From Bacillota bacterium (GTDB lineage: Bacteria > Bacillota > Clostridia > Peptostreptococcales > Anaerovoracaceae), in NCBI GenBank assembly GCA_030525285.1, contig JAUNFA010000002.1, positions 62,001 through 126,000 of the forward strand: 64,000 nt of DNA, read 5' to 3'. This document shows, one piece after another, positions 25,803 to 34,830 of this stretch; within the stretch, counting starts at the first letter, position 1, and the number at the start of each line of letters is the position of its first letter. The translations under genes and the position numbers were made by a program. A model generated the notes under the pieces. That model did not search any database. It was given only the letters and a program-made list of their open reading frames with translations, and had not been told where the DNA came from.

Positions 25803-28684
25803 CAACTGAAAACAAAGGGGCAGATTCCAATACCATGTCCAAGGAAGAGTTGTTGGCCTCTAATCCCAAAGCAAGAGAAATGTACAGGAAACTGCGCAAT
25901 CTCAGAAAGAGTGTTGATGCAATCAAAGAACATGAAGCGGACATTCTGGAGGTTGAGCCAAAAGAGCCGCCAAAGCAAAGGGTAGATAGTGCAGGCATGA
26001 CAGAGTCTGAGAAGGCGGTTTTGAGGAAGGCAAGGGAAGACAGTGAGCTTTCTCAGCGCAAAAAGCTTGAAATGGCAAAGAAGCAGGCACAGAGAATCAA
26101 GCAGATGGAAGAAGCCAAGAGAAATGCCGCAATCAAGCAGCGTGAAGCGAAATTACTGAGACAAAAGGCAATTGAAGCAGGTAAGGAAGCTGAGAAGGTG
26201 AAAGCTTCAAAAGCTGGTTCAGCCGATGAGATAATTGCTGCTCAAGCAAAGGGCAAGGGTTCCCACAATCCAAATGCAAATGGACTTTCACAGCAGGGAG
26301 TAACAGGAAATAAACCAAATAGAGGAACTGTTTCTACTGGAGAACTTGAGAATCTCCAGGACGTTCTCAAGGATATTCATGCAAAACAGGGCAAGGTTCT
26401 GAATAAAGTTTCAGACATAACAGATACAGCAACAAGTGTACTTAATGAAAAGCATGAAAAGAGCATTCAGGAGCTGACGAAGGTTCAGGAAGAGGCGAAG
26501 ATTGCAAGAGAAAAGCAGCGTGAGGCCTTAGCAGATGAACTGGAAGAATCCAGAGCTAAAAGAAAGCAGCAAAGCGAACAAAACAAGGCTAAACACATCA
26601 GTATGGAAGCTGAAATCAGAGCAAAGGAAAAAGAAAAAAAGGCTCAGATGAAAGCAGAACAGGCCGCACTTGCAGCGAAGCTCAAGGCCGAAAAGGCTGC
26701 GCAAAAGGCCGAGAAGAAGGCCCAAATGAATGCCGAGGCCGCAAAGCGCAGGGCGCTTAAACTTGCAGAAGAGGCAAGAATCAGAGAAGAGAAGCGGACA
26801 CGCAAGGAGCACCATAACCGGGAGGAAGCTGCCAGAAAAGCTGAAGAACTGAGAATTCGTGAAGAACGTAAGGATAAGGCAAGAAAGCTTTGGAAAGAGC
26901 GTGACGAAAAACGTCAGGCAAAGAGAAGAAAAAGACGCGAAGCAGAACTCAAGGAAGCCGAAAACGAACTGAAAATTCATCAGGAAATAGAGCGTTACAG
27001 ACGTGCCAAAAGGCAGGAAGAAGATGAACGTGCAAAGCTTTGGAAAATAAGTAAGGAAGATGCTGCGCGAGGTGGTGGTCTGATAACGGTACATGATACC
27101 ACTATCAAGACAGAAATAAACAAACATGCCAAAATCAGAATTGTAGACCTTTTCGGAATCAAGACAAAAGAAGAAAGAAAAGCCAAGACTGAAGAGGAAC
27201 GTATGGCTCTGAGAATGGAGCGTGAATACAGACGTGAGGATGCCAGAGCCAAGTATTCATTTAACAGAATGCTCCGTATCAGAACGTATCAGAACAGTCC
27301 TCTGGGCAGGAAGCTGCAGAAGTTCAAACAGAAGTGTGATGAAAACAAGAAAAAGATAATTACTGTATCTTCAGCGATAGGAACTGTTCTTGTATGTGCT
27401 GCAATTGTAGTGAGCTACTACACAGCATATGAATATTCCTATAATGGAGTGCCACTCGGTTATGTTAAAAACAAGGACGATGTACTTGCTGTAACTGGAC
27501 TGATTAAGGGAGCAATGTCAGAAGATAATAACGTGGATGTTCTTATCGGACCTGAAGACATAACCTTTGACAGAGTCACATATTTGGGCAACGTAAAGAT
27601 AGACACAACAGAGAATGTGCTTAACAGACTTACCTATATGAGCGACTTCAAGGTTGCGTCATACGGAATATATGTTGACGGCAACAAGGTTGGAGCGCTT
27701 CAGAGTAAGGATGATGTCAAGAAGGTTCTCGAAACTCTCAAAGGAATGTATGTGAGCAAGGCGGACAAGAGCGAAGTCAGGGAAGCCGTATTCCTCGAGA
27801 AGGTTGATGTTAAGGAATGTCCAACTAAGTTGGGTAACCTGCTGACAACTGATGAAATGGTAGGAAAACTTACTACGGATACTAAGAAGGAAACTGTTCA
27901 TTCTGCTGTATCCGGTGAAACAGTTGAATACATTGCATCAGCATTCGGTACAACAGAAGAAAAAATCATAAAGGATAACCCTAAACTGAAAAAGGGTAAA
28001 GTTGATGCGGGCACACCTGTATTAATCAAGACCGATGCACCGCTTGTGACCGTACTTATCAAGGAAAAGATTGAATACGCCGAGGACATTGACTACAAAG
28101 TTGAGAAAACAAAAGACAAGGATATGTATGAGGGCGATGACAAGGTAACCCAGAAGGGTGAAAAGGGCTCAAGAGAAGTTACTGCGGAAATCGTGACTAG
28201 TAACGGTAAAGAGATACAGAGAGATACTTTGGATGTCAATGTGACCAAGGAACCTGTGACAAAGAAGATAACTGTAGGAACAAAGGAAAGACCACCTACA
28301 ATAGGAGACGGCAAATTTTCATGTCCTATTCATGACAAGTTCCATCAGACTACAGGATTCAGAATGAGATGGGGAAGATTCCACAAGGGTGTTGACCTGG
28401 CATGCCCTACAGGAACCAAGGTACACGCTGCAGATGGCGGTACGGTTGTTATAGCAAGTTACAAACCTTCATACGGCAACCTGGTTGTAATAGATCACCA
28501 GAACGGGTACACGACCAAGTATGCACATAACAGCAAGATTCTTGTTAACGTAGGTGATAAGGTATACGAAGGACAGGTGGTGGCACTTGTAGGAAGTACA
28601 GGTAACAGTACAGGTCCACACTGTCATTTTGAAGTACGTTACAACAACAACCCTAAGAATCCGCTCGACTTCATATCTTATTAG
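25733..28684 (+). CDS. Long membrane-anchored M23 peptidase with cytoplasmic charged helix, LysM and G5 domains
   Basis: This is a predicted cell-wall metallo-endopeptidase. From the ATG at 25733 (AGGAG 4 nt upstream) it is 983 residues. Residues 1 to about 535 are extremely Lys/Glu/Ala/Arg-rich and should form long charged helices or coiled coil. A single membrane segment lies at about 541-565. Outside follow a beta-rich region, a LysM-like motif (about 722-766, SGETVEYIASAFGTTEEKI), a G5-type domain (about 767-853), and an M23 domain with HKGVD (about 883) and HCHFEV (about 962), the metal and catalytic motifs. The gene overlaps the DnaD-type gene by 70 nt in another frame; a start at ATG 25835 would remove the overlap but has a poorer ribosome site. 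Confidence 0.86.
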   Translation: MSMSKRSDTRENRPVDEVKTGKITTENKGADSNTMSKEELLASNPKAREMYRKLRNLRKSVDAIKEHEADILEVEPKEPPKQRVDSAGMTESEKAVLRKAREDSELSQRKKLEMAKKQAQRIKQMEEAKRNAAIKQREAKLLRQKAIEAGKEAEKVKASKAGSADEIIAAQAKGKGSHNPNANGLSQQGVTGNKPNRGTVSTGELENLQDVLKDIHAKQGKVLNKVSDITDTATSVLNEKHEKSIQELTKVQEEAKIAREKQREALADELEESRAKRKQQSEQNKAKHISMEAEIRAKEKEKKAQMKAEQAALAAKLKAEKAAQKAEKKAQMNAEAAKRRALKLAEEARIREEKRTRKEHHNREEAARKAEELRIREERKDKARKLWKERDEKRQAKRRKRREAELKEAENELKIHQEIERYRRAKRQEEDERAKLWKISKEDAARGGGLITVHDTTIKTEINKHAKIRIVDLFGIKTKEERKAKTEEERMALRMEREYRREDARAKYSFNRMLRIRTYQNSPLGRKLQKFKQKCDENKKKIITVSSAIGTVLVCAAIVVSYYTAYEYSYNGVPLGYVKNKDDVLAVTGLIKGAMSEDNNVDVLIGPEDITFDRVTYLGNVKIDTTENVLNRLTYMSDFKVASYGIYVDGNKVGALQSKDDVKKVLETLKGMYVSKADKSEVREAVFLEKVDVKECPTKLGNLLTTDEMVGKLTTDTKKETVHSAVSGETVEYIASAFGTTEEKIIKDNPKLKKGKVDAGTPVLIKTDAPLVTVLIKEKIEYAEDIDYKVEKTKDKDMYEGDDKVTQKGEKGSREVTAEIVTSNGKEIQRDTLDVNVTKEPVTKKITVGTKERPPTIGDGKFSCPIHDKFHQTTGFRMRWGRFHKGVDLACPTGTKVHAADGGTVVIASYKPSYGNLVVIDHQNGYTTKYAHNSKILVNVGDKVYEGQVVALVGSTGNSTGPHCHFEVRYNNNPKNPLDFISY

Positions 28685-28741
28685 CAGAGTTTGAAGCCAG
28701 TATAAAAACATGAGGCATGTCCTCAAAACACAGACATTTCA

Positions 28742-28784
28742 AAAGACCATCGACAGGTTTACTGCAGATGGTCTTTGTGTTTTT
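28742..28784. terminator. Terminator between the M23 gene and the converging regulator gene
   Basis: A perfect 10-bp stem AAAGACCATC / GATGGTCTTT with a 15-nt loop is followed by GTGTTTTT on the plus strand. The A-run on the other side makes it usable in both directions. Confidence 0.88.
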
Positions 28785-28844
28785 CATCTTATAACTACGC
28801 CTTTTGGCCTATAGCTATATATAAATTTTATTGTGTGGCATTTA

Positions 28845-30065
28845 CTACTTCCTGTATTGGGAACCATCTGCTTGTGGATGGCTGTATCCAATAGGCATAA
28901 GCTTATATGTGAAGATAAAGCCTGGAACAGAGCAGTCCTTGTAAAATGCATTTTTAACACGTTCCAGAGCTATCGAACCGGTATTGTGATTTTTGGTAGG
29001 AAGTAGTACAACAAACTGGGATGGACTGTATCGTGATATGGTATCTCCCTTCCGCAGATTAAATTTAAGGGTTGCCTTAAGCATGTTCATGACTTTGTCC
29101 AGAAGCAGAAGCTCTGATTCATCAGGATTCTGACTGGTGCAGGACAATGTGATAACTCCCAGGAAAGCGGTGATGCCGAGGCGCTGGAGGTTACGCATAT
29201 TGATTTTATAAATGTCCTTAAAAATCGAGTAGTCACAAACGAAAGCGGTTTTGTCCCCATCTTCACGTTCAAGATCTTCGGAGACAATTTCCAGTGTAGA
29301 CTCTGAGTTATGGTCAATCTGAATCAGAGTTTTGTAAAATTCAAGAATATCCTCTGAAGGGCTTGTTCCAAGCTTTGTGTAATGCAACTGAACGGTGTAA
29401 TTGTAATGGTTTATGGCTTCGGATTTCATGTCGAGTTGAACCAATGCGTTCATCAGTTCAAGATTTAGTCTGGAATCGAATTTGTCAATTTCCAGAGCTT
29501 TCCTTGAAACCCTCAGTACATCCTCATAGAGGTCGTTATCATTTAGGAGGGAAATGTATTTACAGGCAGTTCTAAGAAACATCTCGTGGTAGTACATGCT
29601 TCGGGGAACTATCCACGACTCAGTATCATAGCTTGGCAGAAGATCCTTCTCGTAAAGAGACAGTGCGGTTTCAAAATCTCTCTCGCTGATACTGTCAAGC
29701 TCTGTAACGGACATGAGTCCTGTGACGAGTTCCTCGAATTTATAAATGTCAATATCATTATATACATCATAATTCCATTGATAAACACCACGTGATGTAC
29801 GAATTATATCACTCAACCCGAAAGGCTTAAGATCCTTACGGAGTCTGCTTACCAGTGTTTTCAGAGCTGACTCAGGGTTTGATGAATCATCATCGCCCCA
29901 AAGGTGCTCGAAAATGTTAAAGTTTGTGAAGGGAGCATTCTTGTTTACCAGCAGATATTGGAGTAGCGCAATCTTCTTTTTTGAATTGCCCAGCTCATCT
30001 AGAATATCGTGCTCCCCCAGTCTAATCTCAAATTTCCCAAGAAGACGAACCTTAAGATTGTCCAT
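28845..30065 (-). CDS. SARP-like transcriptional regulator with BTAD and degenerate GGDEF-like C-terminus
   Basis: This is probably a DNA-binding regulator of the pilus-like cluster. The 406-residue protein has an OmpR-type winged helix (about 1-100, starting DNLKVRLLGKFEIRLGE, with ALKTLVSRLRKDLKPFG as the recognition part) and a BTAD-like helical repeat region (about 105-245). The C-terminal part (about 275-400) carries LRKGDTISRYSPSQFVVLLP, which matches the GGDEF region pattern but with SPSQF in place of GGDEF, so no cyclase activity is expected. The ATG at 30065 has GAGGTGAT upstream; a GTG 9 nt earlier overlaps that site. It is the last gene of the cluster, 12 nt after pilT. Confidence 0.82.
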   Translation of the reverse strand: MDNLKVRLLGKFEIRLGEHDILDELGNSKKKIALLQYLLVNKNAPFTNFNIFEHLWGDDDSSNPESALKTLVSRLRKDLKPFGLSDIIRTSRGVYQWNYDVYNDIDIYKFEELVTGLMSVTELDSISERDFETALSLYEKDLLPSYDTESWIVPRSMYYHEMFLRTACKYISLLNDNDLYEDVLRVSRKALEIDKFDSRLNLELMNALVQLDMKSEAINHYNYTVQLHYTKLGTSPSEDILEFYKTLIQIDHNSESTLEIVSEDLEREDGDKTAFVCDYSIFKDIYKINMRNLQRLGITAFLGVITLSCTSQNPDESELLLLDKVMNMLKATLKFNLRKGDTISRYSPSQFVVLLPTKNHNTGSIALERVKNAFYKDCSVPGFIFTYKLMPIGYSHPQADGSQYRK

Positions 30066-30077
30066 GTGAATCACCTC

Positions 30078-31139
30078 TCATACCCCTAACTTTCGTCGCA
30101 TTACATCAGGATTAAAACTGTGAGTGATTACGGAGTCACTATCCACAAGTCCCTGATTATAGAGTTCAAGCAGACTGTTTTCCATAGTGATCATCCCATC
30201 GCCAGAATTGGTTTGCATTACGGAATCTATCTGATGGGTCCGGGATTCTCTAATCATAGTTCGTATGGCAGGATTTGCCATCATGATTTCAAAGACCGGA
30301 CGCTGGATACCATCTGAAGTGTTTATCAGTTGCTGGGAGATTACTCCCTGAAGCACCATTGATAACTGCAGGCGTATTTGTGGCTGCATTTCAGCTGAAA
30401 AACCATCAACTATTCTGTCTATGGTATTTTTGGCACCTAGAGTATGAAGAGTGCTGAGAACCAGATGGCCTGTCTCAGCCGCAGTCATTGCAATGCTTAT
30501 AGATTCTATATCGCGAAGTTCACCGACGAGTATAACATCGGGAGCCTGTCGCAGAGCAGCCCTCAATGCAGAAGCGTAATCGCGGGTGTCCAGTGATATT
30601 TCACGCTGGCTTACAATGCTTTTTTTGTGAGGGTGTAGATATTCAATAGGGTCTTCCAAGGTTATTATATGGTCGGCTTTTGTCTGATTTATCCTGTCGA
30701 TAATGCAGGAAAGGGTAACAGATTTACCGCTTCCTGCAGGTCCTGTGACAAGGACAAGACCCTTAGTGCAGTCGGCAAAGCTAAGAACGGCTTCAGGTAT
30801 GTGGAATGCGTCAGGATCAGGAAGTGAGAAGGGTATTAATCTTATTACCGCAGCAAGAGAACCCCGCTGTTTGTACATGTTGGTTCTAAAACGTGCCACA
30901 CCCGGAATTGAGAAGCTGAGATCATCATCACCGGATTCGATTACTCTTTTGTTGTCGAGATGAGCAAGACGGTACATGGTTTCAATCAAAACTCTGGTAT
31001 CATCCGGGAGCATGCGCTCCTCTGAATAATTGCGGAAAGAACCATTGATTTTGAATGTCAGTGCATGACCGGCAACTATGAAAATGTCCGATGCTCCCAT
31101 CTCTTTTGCATCGGTAAGAACTTTTACTAAATCTACCAT
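30078..31139 (-). CDS. pilT: PilT-type ATPase of type IV pilus-like system
   Basis: This is a hexameric secretion ATPase of the PilT branch, usually the retraction motor. The 353-residue protein has the N-terminal PAS-like domain (GASDIFIVAGHALTFKINGS), Walker A GPAGSGKS (about 133-140), the Asp box ITLEDPIEYLHPHK, Walker B VILVGELRD, and the His box TGHLVLSTLHTLGAKNTIDR. It lacks the four-cysteine zinc motif of PilB/GspE extension ATPases. No PilB is in this window. It is cotranscribed with small pilin-like proteins upstream and the regulator downstream. Confidence 0.92.
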   Translation of the reverse strand: MVDLVKVLTDAKEMGASDIFIVAGHALTFKINGSFRNYSEERMLPDDTRVLIETMYRLAHLDNKRVIESGDDDLSFSIPGVARFRTNMYKQRGSLAAVIRLIPFSLPDPDAFHIPEAVLSFADCTKGLVLVTGPAGSGKSVTLSCIIDRINQTKADHIITLEDPIEYLHPHKKSIVSQREISLDTRDYASALRAALRQAPDVILVGELRDIESISIAMTAAETGHLVLSTLHTLGAKNTIDRIVDGFSAEMQPQIRLQLSMVLQGVISQQLINTSDGIQRPVFEIMMANPAIRTMIRESRTHQIDSVMQTNSGDGMITMENSLLELYNQGLVDSDSVITHSFNPDVMRRKLGV

Positions 31140-31143
31140 ATTG

Positions 31144-31536
31144 TTATTCTACCACCCATGTCATAATATCAATTTTGTCCTTATTGACGTTAGCCTCAAC
31201 CTTAAGATCCTGCTTTTTGTTTATAGGAATCTTGAAAGTAACGTATTTATCGGCCTTGGTAACTACGATGTTACCAGCGTCGGTTTCATATACTGCTTTG
31301 GTGCCACCGGTATGACCACCGGATTTCCCTGTGGAAACCAGACTCAGCAGATCTGAGGCAACGGTTTCGGCAGCATAATAATTGTTGCAGTAGGTTTCGC
31401 TCTTTTGAGCTGATGTCATTTTATTGTTAGCGGATATATATGTCAGTGAAGCGAAGGCTGCTGTAACAAGCAGTAGCAGTGCCACCATAATGGAGGCTAT
31501 TCCGCCACCAAGGAAAGTACGCCTGTTCAATTTCAT
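31144..31536 (-). CDS. Small membrane-anchored pilus-cluster protein
   Basis: This 130-residue protein has a twin-Arg-bearing short N-terminus (NRRTFLGGG), one membrane segment (about 13-34) and a beta-rich exported part containing YYAAETVASDLLS, as in PilX-like minor pilins and type II secretion accessory proteins. No canonical prepilin peptidase site (G-x4-E) is present. Its start overlaps the end of the next upstream gene by 4 nt (ATGA), so the two are translationally coupled. The function is inferred only from position and topology. Confidence 0.75.
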   Translation of the reverse strand: MKLNRRTFLGGGIASIMVALLLLVTAAFASLTYISANNKMTSAQKSETYCNNYYAAETVASDLLSLVSTGKSGGHTGGTKAVYETDAGNIVVTKADKYVTFKIPINKKQDLKVEANVNKDKIDIMTWVVE

Positions 31537-31976
31537 TTTGATGAAGCTCCTTTCCGGACCGCCTTGAATTCAAGTGAATATACCTTGCTGCTGTCCTCGT
31601 TTTTTGTGAATTCGATAGTATACTTGCTGCATTTACCGGAAGCCTCGCGTGTTACCAGAGCAGTGAATGTACTTCGAACCTTAGCAACCGGTTGCATGTT
31701 TTCATCAAAATATATGAAGAGTTTTCCGTCAACTATGTCATAGCAGTTGCGTTGACTTATTCTATTGCCTGTCTTCGATAAATTGCCGTTCACAGATTTG
31801 AGAGTCTCGGCGATAGATGTACTTCTTGTTACTGCGTTTTCCAGTGCGGCAGCCTCATCAGCTCGTTTATCTGCTTTAACAAATATTACCGCACAGGTAA
31901 CTGAACCGAAGAGAAAGAAGGCGAGAAGAATCACAAGTTCAAGTGTCAGAAGGGATTTGCCCGACAGTTTATTCAT
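31533..31976 (-). CDS. Small pilin-like protein with N-terminal membrane helix
   Basis: This is a 147-residue protein with a short N-terminus MNKLSGKSLLTLELVILLAF: a hydrophobic helix preceded by Gly-Lys and containing a Glu, which recalls type IV prepilins. The Glu lies at +7 after the Gly rather than the usual +5, so processing by a prepilin peptidase is uncertain. The exported part has a helical stretch (EAAALENAVTRSTSIAETL) and then beta strands. It overlaps neighbours on both sides by 4 and 8 nt. Probably a minor pilin or pseudopilin. Confidence 0.75.
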   Translation of the reverse strand: MNKLSGKSLLTLELVILLAFFLFGSVTCAVIFVKADKRADEAAALENAVTRSTSIAETLKSVNGNLSKTGNRISQRNCYDIVDGKLFIYFDENMQPVAKVRSTFTALVTREASGKCSKYTIEFTKNEDSSKVYSLEFKAVRKGASSK

Positions 31977-32454
31977 TATCGTGTCCTCCTTCCAGATTCA
32001 GATTGATGGTGGAATGAATGCCGCTTCCGGAAGACATAGCAATCTGAAGAAGATTGTCGTCGGTTATTTTGAAATCTGCGGAGTCCAGGTTCATGACATT
32101 TTGTCCGTGAGTAGGGTCCACTTTGGAACCTTTTTTGACGGTTACTTCTTTGAGGGAGTTATCGTAAACATAGAGCCAAGTTTCGAGAATTTTTCCTCCG
32201 CTAGTTTCCCCGATGACAAGGGCAGGTATTTCATTGCCTGCGGTAGCGGTTCTTATTTGGGATTTATCCTCACAACGACGTACCTTTTGTGCGAAGTAAA
32301 GGGATGCCGTGTTGATATTGTGAGTTCCTTTGTTGTCACCAGTTGTCCTGTATATGTTGACTCCGAGCAGAGCAAGACCTGTTGAAGTCAGTGCAAACAG
32401 ACCAATGAGAACAACTATAAAGATTATGTCAATGTGATGTTTTCTGTTACTCAT
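31969..32454 (-). CDS. DUF4860-like anchored protein of the pilus-like cluster
   Basis: This 161-residue protein has a single N-terminal membrane segment (about 9-30), then YFAQKVRRCEDKSQI and a beta-rich exported domain. The general pattern (short basic N-terminus, TM, YFAxKVRxxD) resembles the DUF4860 proteins that accompany GspF/PilT genes in Clostridia; this assignment is from memory of the pattern and not searched. It overlaps the downstream gene by 8 nt. Confidence 0.72.
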   Translation of the reverse strand: MSNRKHHIDIIFIVVLIGLFALTSTGLALLGVNIYRTTGDNKGTHNINTASLYFAQKVRRCEDKSQIRTATAGNEIPALVIGETSGGKILETWLYVYDNSLKEVTVKKGSKVDPTHGQNVMNLDSADFKITDDNLLQIAMSSGSGIHSTINLNLEGGHDNE

Positions 32455-32467
32455 GGAAACTCCGTGA

Positions 32468-32773
32468 TTATTGTGCAGGTAAAACGGTAATGTCCGGCAT
32501 CATGTTGTCGCCGATATATGTATAGTGATATATGTAATCATCTTCATTAAGAGTAAGAGCGTAGTTGTCCGCCAGATAGTCAATGGATTTGGGATATTCT
32601 CCCTCCAGAGCATAGCACTGCACCGCAAACCGGCGAACTGTATCTTCCGTCTGTCTCAGACTCTCTTTGGAATAGGTATCGCTAAGATGGTTTCCTGTCC
32701 ATATGATTGTAAGTATCACGACAAAGATACACAGTGCCGCAACAACTGATTTTGTCAGAAATGATTTTTTCAT
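32468..32773 (-). CDS. Small pseudopilin-like protein
   Basis: This 101-residue protein has an N-terminal membrane helix (about 8-28), followed by RQTEDTVRRFAVQCYALEG and YPKSIDYLADNYALTL. The latter recalls the region of type II secretion pseudopilins in which YPxSLxxL follows the long helix. No prepilin cleavage motif is visible. It lies between the PilC/GspF gene and the DUF4860-like gene and is presumably part of the same assembly. Confidence 0.75.
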   Translation of the reverse strand: MKKSFLTKSVVAALCIFVVILTIIWTGNHLSDTYSKESLRQTEDTVRRFAVQCYALEGEYPKSIDYLADNYALTLNEDDYIYHYTYIGDNMMPDITVLPAQ

Positions 32774-32793
32774 GGGTTATCACCTGGATTTCA

Positions 32794-33849
32794 TCATATT
32801 GAAGCCATAACATTCATCAGAGGAACCATTATGCTGAGCAGGATTGAACCAACAATGAGAGTCATAGTAATTACAAGGATAGGTTCGACAAAGCCAAGCA
32901 AGGAGTTAATTTTGTCGTTTATTTCTTCTGAATATCTGTCTGATATGATGTTCATTACCTTGTCGGACTCGCCTGATTTCTCACCAGCGGCGAGGAGTGC
33001 TGGATAATATCCGTCAAATACACTACATTTTGAAATGGCTGATGATAAGGTTTCACCTTTGCGTATTTCTGTCAGTATTTCAGAGGATTTTTCTCGAATC
33101 CATAGAGATTCGCTCATGTCACATTCAAGTTGGAGAGCCTCCTCTGTAGTAATACCTCCGGAAAGAAGGAGAGCCATGGCGTAGGCGAAGCTACCCGCTT
33201 GAGCCTTTTGGCGTATTTTGCTGATAACCGGAAACCTGCTCATGAATCCGGAAGAACCTTCAGATGTTGTTATAATTCGGCCGCCTGAAATGAATGCGGC
33301 AGCTACAAGACCGAGAATAAGGATGAGTGCCATAATAAGCCCGATTTCAAAGGTTTTGCTTTCGGTGACCAGTCTGACGATAAGCGGCATTCTGGCTCCC
33401 GTTTCTGTGAATACAGCTCCAAAGAGAGGGAGAACCTTGATTATGAGAACAGATAGTACACCGAACATTACCGCTAACATTATGAGGGGGAATGTCATGG
33501 TGTTCCTTACAGATTTACCAAGTGAGTCCATTCGTTCATAATACAGTGCTAGCCCTGATATGGTTTCATCCAGCTTGCCAGAGGTTTGAGCCAGAGTGAG
33601 AACCTGAATTACATGGGGAGGCAAAACACCGGTGGACTGTGCGGCCTCCGGAAGAGTGCAGCCACTGTCGATAGATGTAATCATCTGGGTGCACATCTGC
33701 TGGCGTACATCATTTTTGGTGTTGTTAGCCATTATGTAAAACGCCTCGCTCAGACTTATGCCACTTCCCAGAAGAAGGGAAAGCTCCTTGAAAAAAAGTG
33801 AAATATCTAGGGGACTGAGTGTGTCTGATTTTTTTGTATTTAATATCAT
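32794..33849 (-). CDS. pilC: Type II secretion/type IV pilus platform protein (PilC/GspF family)
   Basis: This is the inner-membrane platform protein that couples the cytoplasmic ATPase to pilin assembly. The 351-residue protein contains two T2SSF repeats: one starting FFKELSLLLGSGISLSEA (about 16-33), and one with FAYAMALLLSGGITTEEAL. It has three membrane segments (PLIMLAVMFGVLSVLIIKVL, FEIGLIMALILILGLVAAAF and the C-terminal ILVITMTLIVGSILLSIMVP). GGAG lies upstream of the ATG. It is the only platform gene in the cluster. Confidence 0.92.
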   Translation of the reverse strand: MILNTKKSDTLSPLDISLFFKELSLLLGSGISLSEAFYIMANNTKNDVRQQMCTQMITSIDSGCTLPEAAQSTGVLPPHVIQVLTLAQTSGKLDETISGLALYYERMDSLGKSVRNTMTFPLIMLAVMFGVLSVLIIKVLPLFGAVFTETGARMPLIVRLVTESKTFEIGLIMALILILGLVAAAFISGGRIITTSEGSSGFMSRFPVISKIRQKAQAGSFAYAMALLLSGGITTEEALQLECDMSESLWIREKSSEILTEIRKGETLSSAISKCSVFDGYYPALLAAGEKSGESDKVMNIISDRYSEEINDKINSLLGFVEPILVITMTLIVGSILLSIMVPLMNVMASI

Positions 33850-33867
33850 AAAAATGCTCCAGTATGT

Positions 33868-34821
33868 TTAGTAGAAATAAAGAGCGTGGTAACTGTCCTT
33901 ATTTTTGGTGTAATCGGCTGCACCGGCTCCGCCGGAAGACACAGTGGCTGGATCCATAAGAGTCCAGTCTGTTCCGTCAAATTCAATAACATTATCTACC
34001 CAGCCGATGTCCGAAACATAGACGCTGATCCATGCATGATAATCACTGCCTCTATATCCCACAACGAGCTTTGTGGGAATATTGCTGATTCTGAGCATGG
34101 CAGTCATAAGGGATGCATAATCAAAGCATATTCCCTTGCCTGAGTTTATTACATTATCCAAATCTGGCACGTACCCTGTCGATACAGAAGCTGCCAGAGA
34201 ATAATCAAAATCAATATGTTTGATAACATAATTGTAGACATCAGATACGATATCAAGTTGCGTTTTGTCACCTGAAGTGACCTTATCCGCCAGTGATACA
34301 ACAGAATCGCTTTTGTCCGAATAATAAACATAGGTGTTAGGATACAGGAAAGGCAGATTTTCATCTTCAAGCTGAACCTTAACGCTGCAGGCATAAACCA
34401 TTGCATATTGATTGCCAGCCACATTTTCGTAGACCTCAACGGAATAAGTTCCGTTCCCGCATGAAAACGGAAAAATCATAAATTTGTCCATTTTGTCTAT
34501 ATCATAAGTATAGGTCTGACCTTCCGACTGCATTTGTAGCTTGACTTTGTGACAATTGCCCAGATATTTGACACCTATATAACCCTTGGAACTCTGAGAT
34601 AAATCTATCTTGACACTGCTGTTACCCTTGACATTTTTTTCTGAAAGGGTGGCAAGATGAAGCGGTCCTTTGTCTACAGGGGCACTGCTGCCTTCCGCCT
34701 TGCTGCATGATGTCATGGCGAGCATGGTTAAAATGATAAGCAGCGAAAGCAAAAGCAATATTAATTTGTTTATTGAATTATGTATAGTCAATTTGTACTT
34801 AAACCCCACTGATTTGAACAC
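33868..34821 (-). CDS. Transglutaminase-domain lipoprotein
   Basis: This is an exported lipoprotein with a transglutaminase/cysteine-protease-like domain. It has an N-terminal hydrophobic signal ending with the lipobox MTSC (Cys39 if the GTG at 34821 is used), a middle beta-rich region, and a domain with GKGICFDYASLM (catalytic Cys), YHAWISVY (His) and LMDPA (Asp). The start is uncertain: the GTG at 34821 has no clear ribosome site, and internal GTG or TTG starts would still keep most of the signal peptide. It is the first gene of the pilus-like operon, downstream of a consensus promoter. It may crosslink or process surface proteins, which is inference. Confidence 0.84.
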   Translation of the reverse strand: MFKSVGFKYKLTIHNSINKLILLLLSLLIILTMLAMTSCSKAEGSSAPVDKGPLHLATLSEKNVKGNSSVKIDLSQSSKGYIGVKYLGNCHKVKLQMQSEGQTYTYDIDKMDKFMIFPFSCGNGTYSVEVYENVAGNQYAMVYACSVKVQLEDENLPFLYPNTYVYYSDKSDSVVSLADKVTSGDKTQLDIVSDVYNYVIKHIDFDYSLAASVSTGYVPDLDNVINSGKGICFDYASLMTAMLRISNIPTKLVVGYRGSDYHAWISVYVSDIGWVDNVIEFDGTDWTLMDPATVSSGGAGAADYTKNKDSYHALYFY

Positions 34822-34830
34822 TTGAGAGAA

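Noticed and set aside
26528..27127. Long minus-strand frame (199 codons) inside the M23 gene
   Set aside because: It is the complement of the Lys/Glu-rich codons and gives an artificial Phe/Leu-rich product; no start signal.
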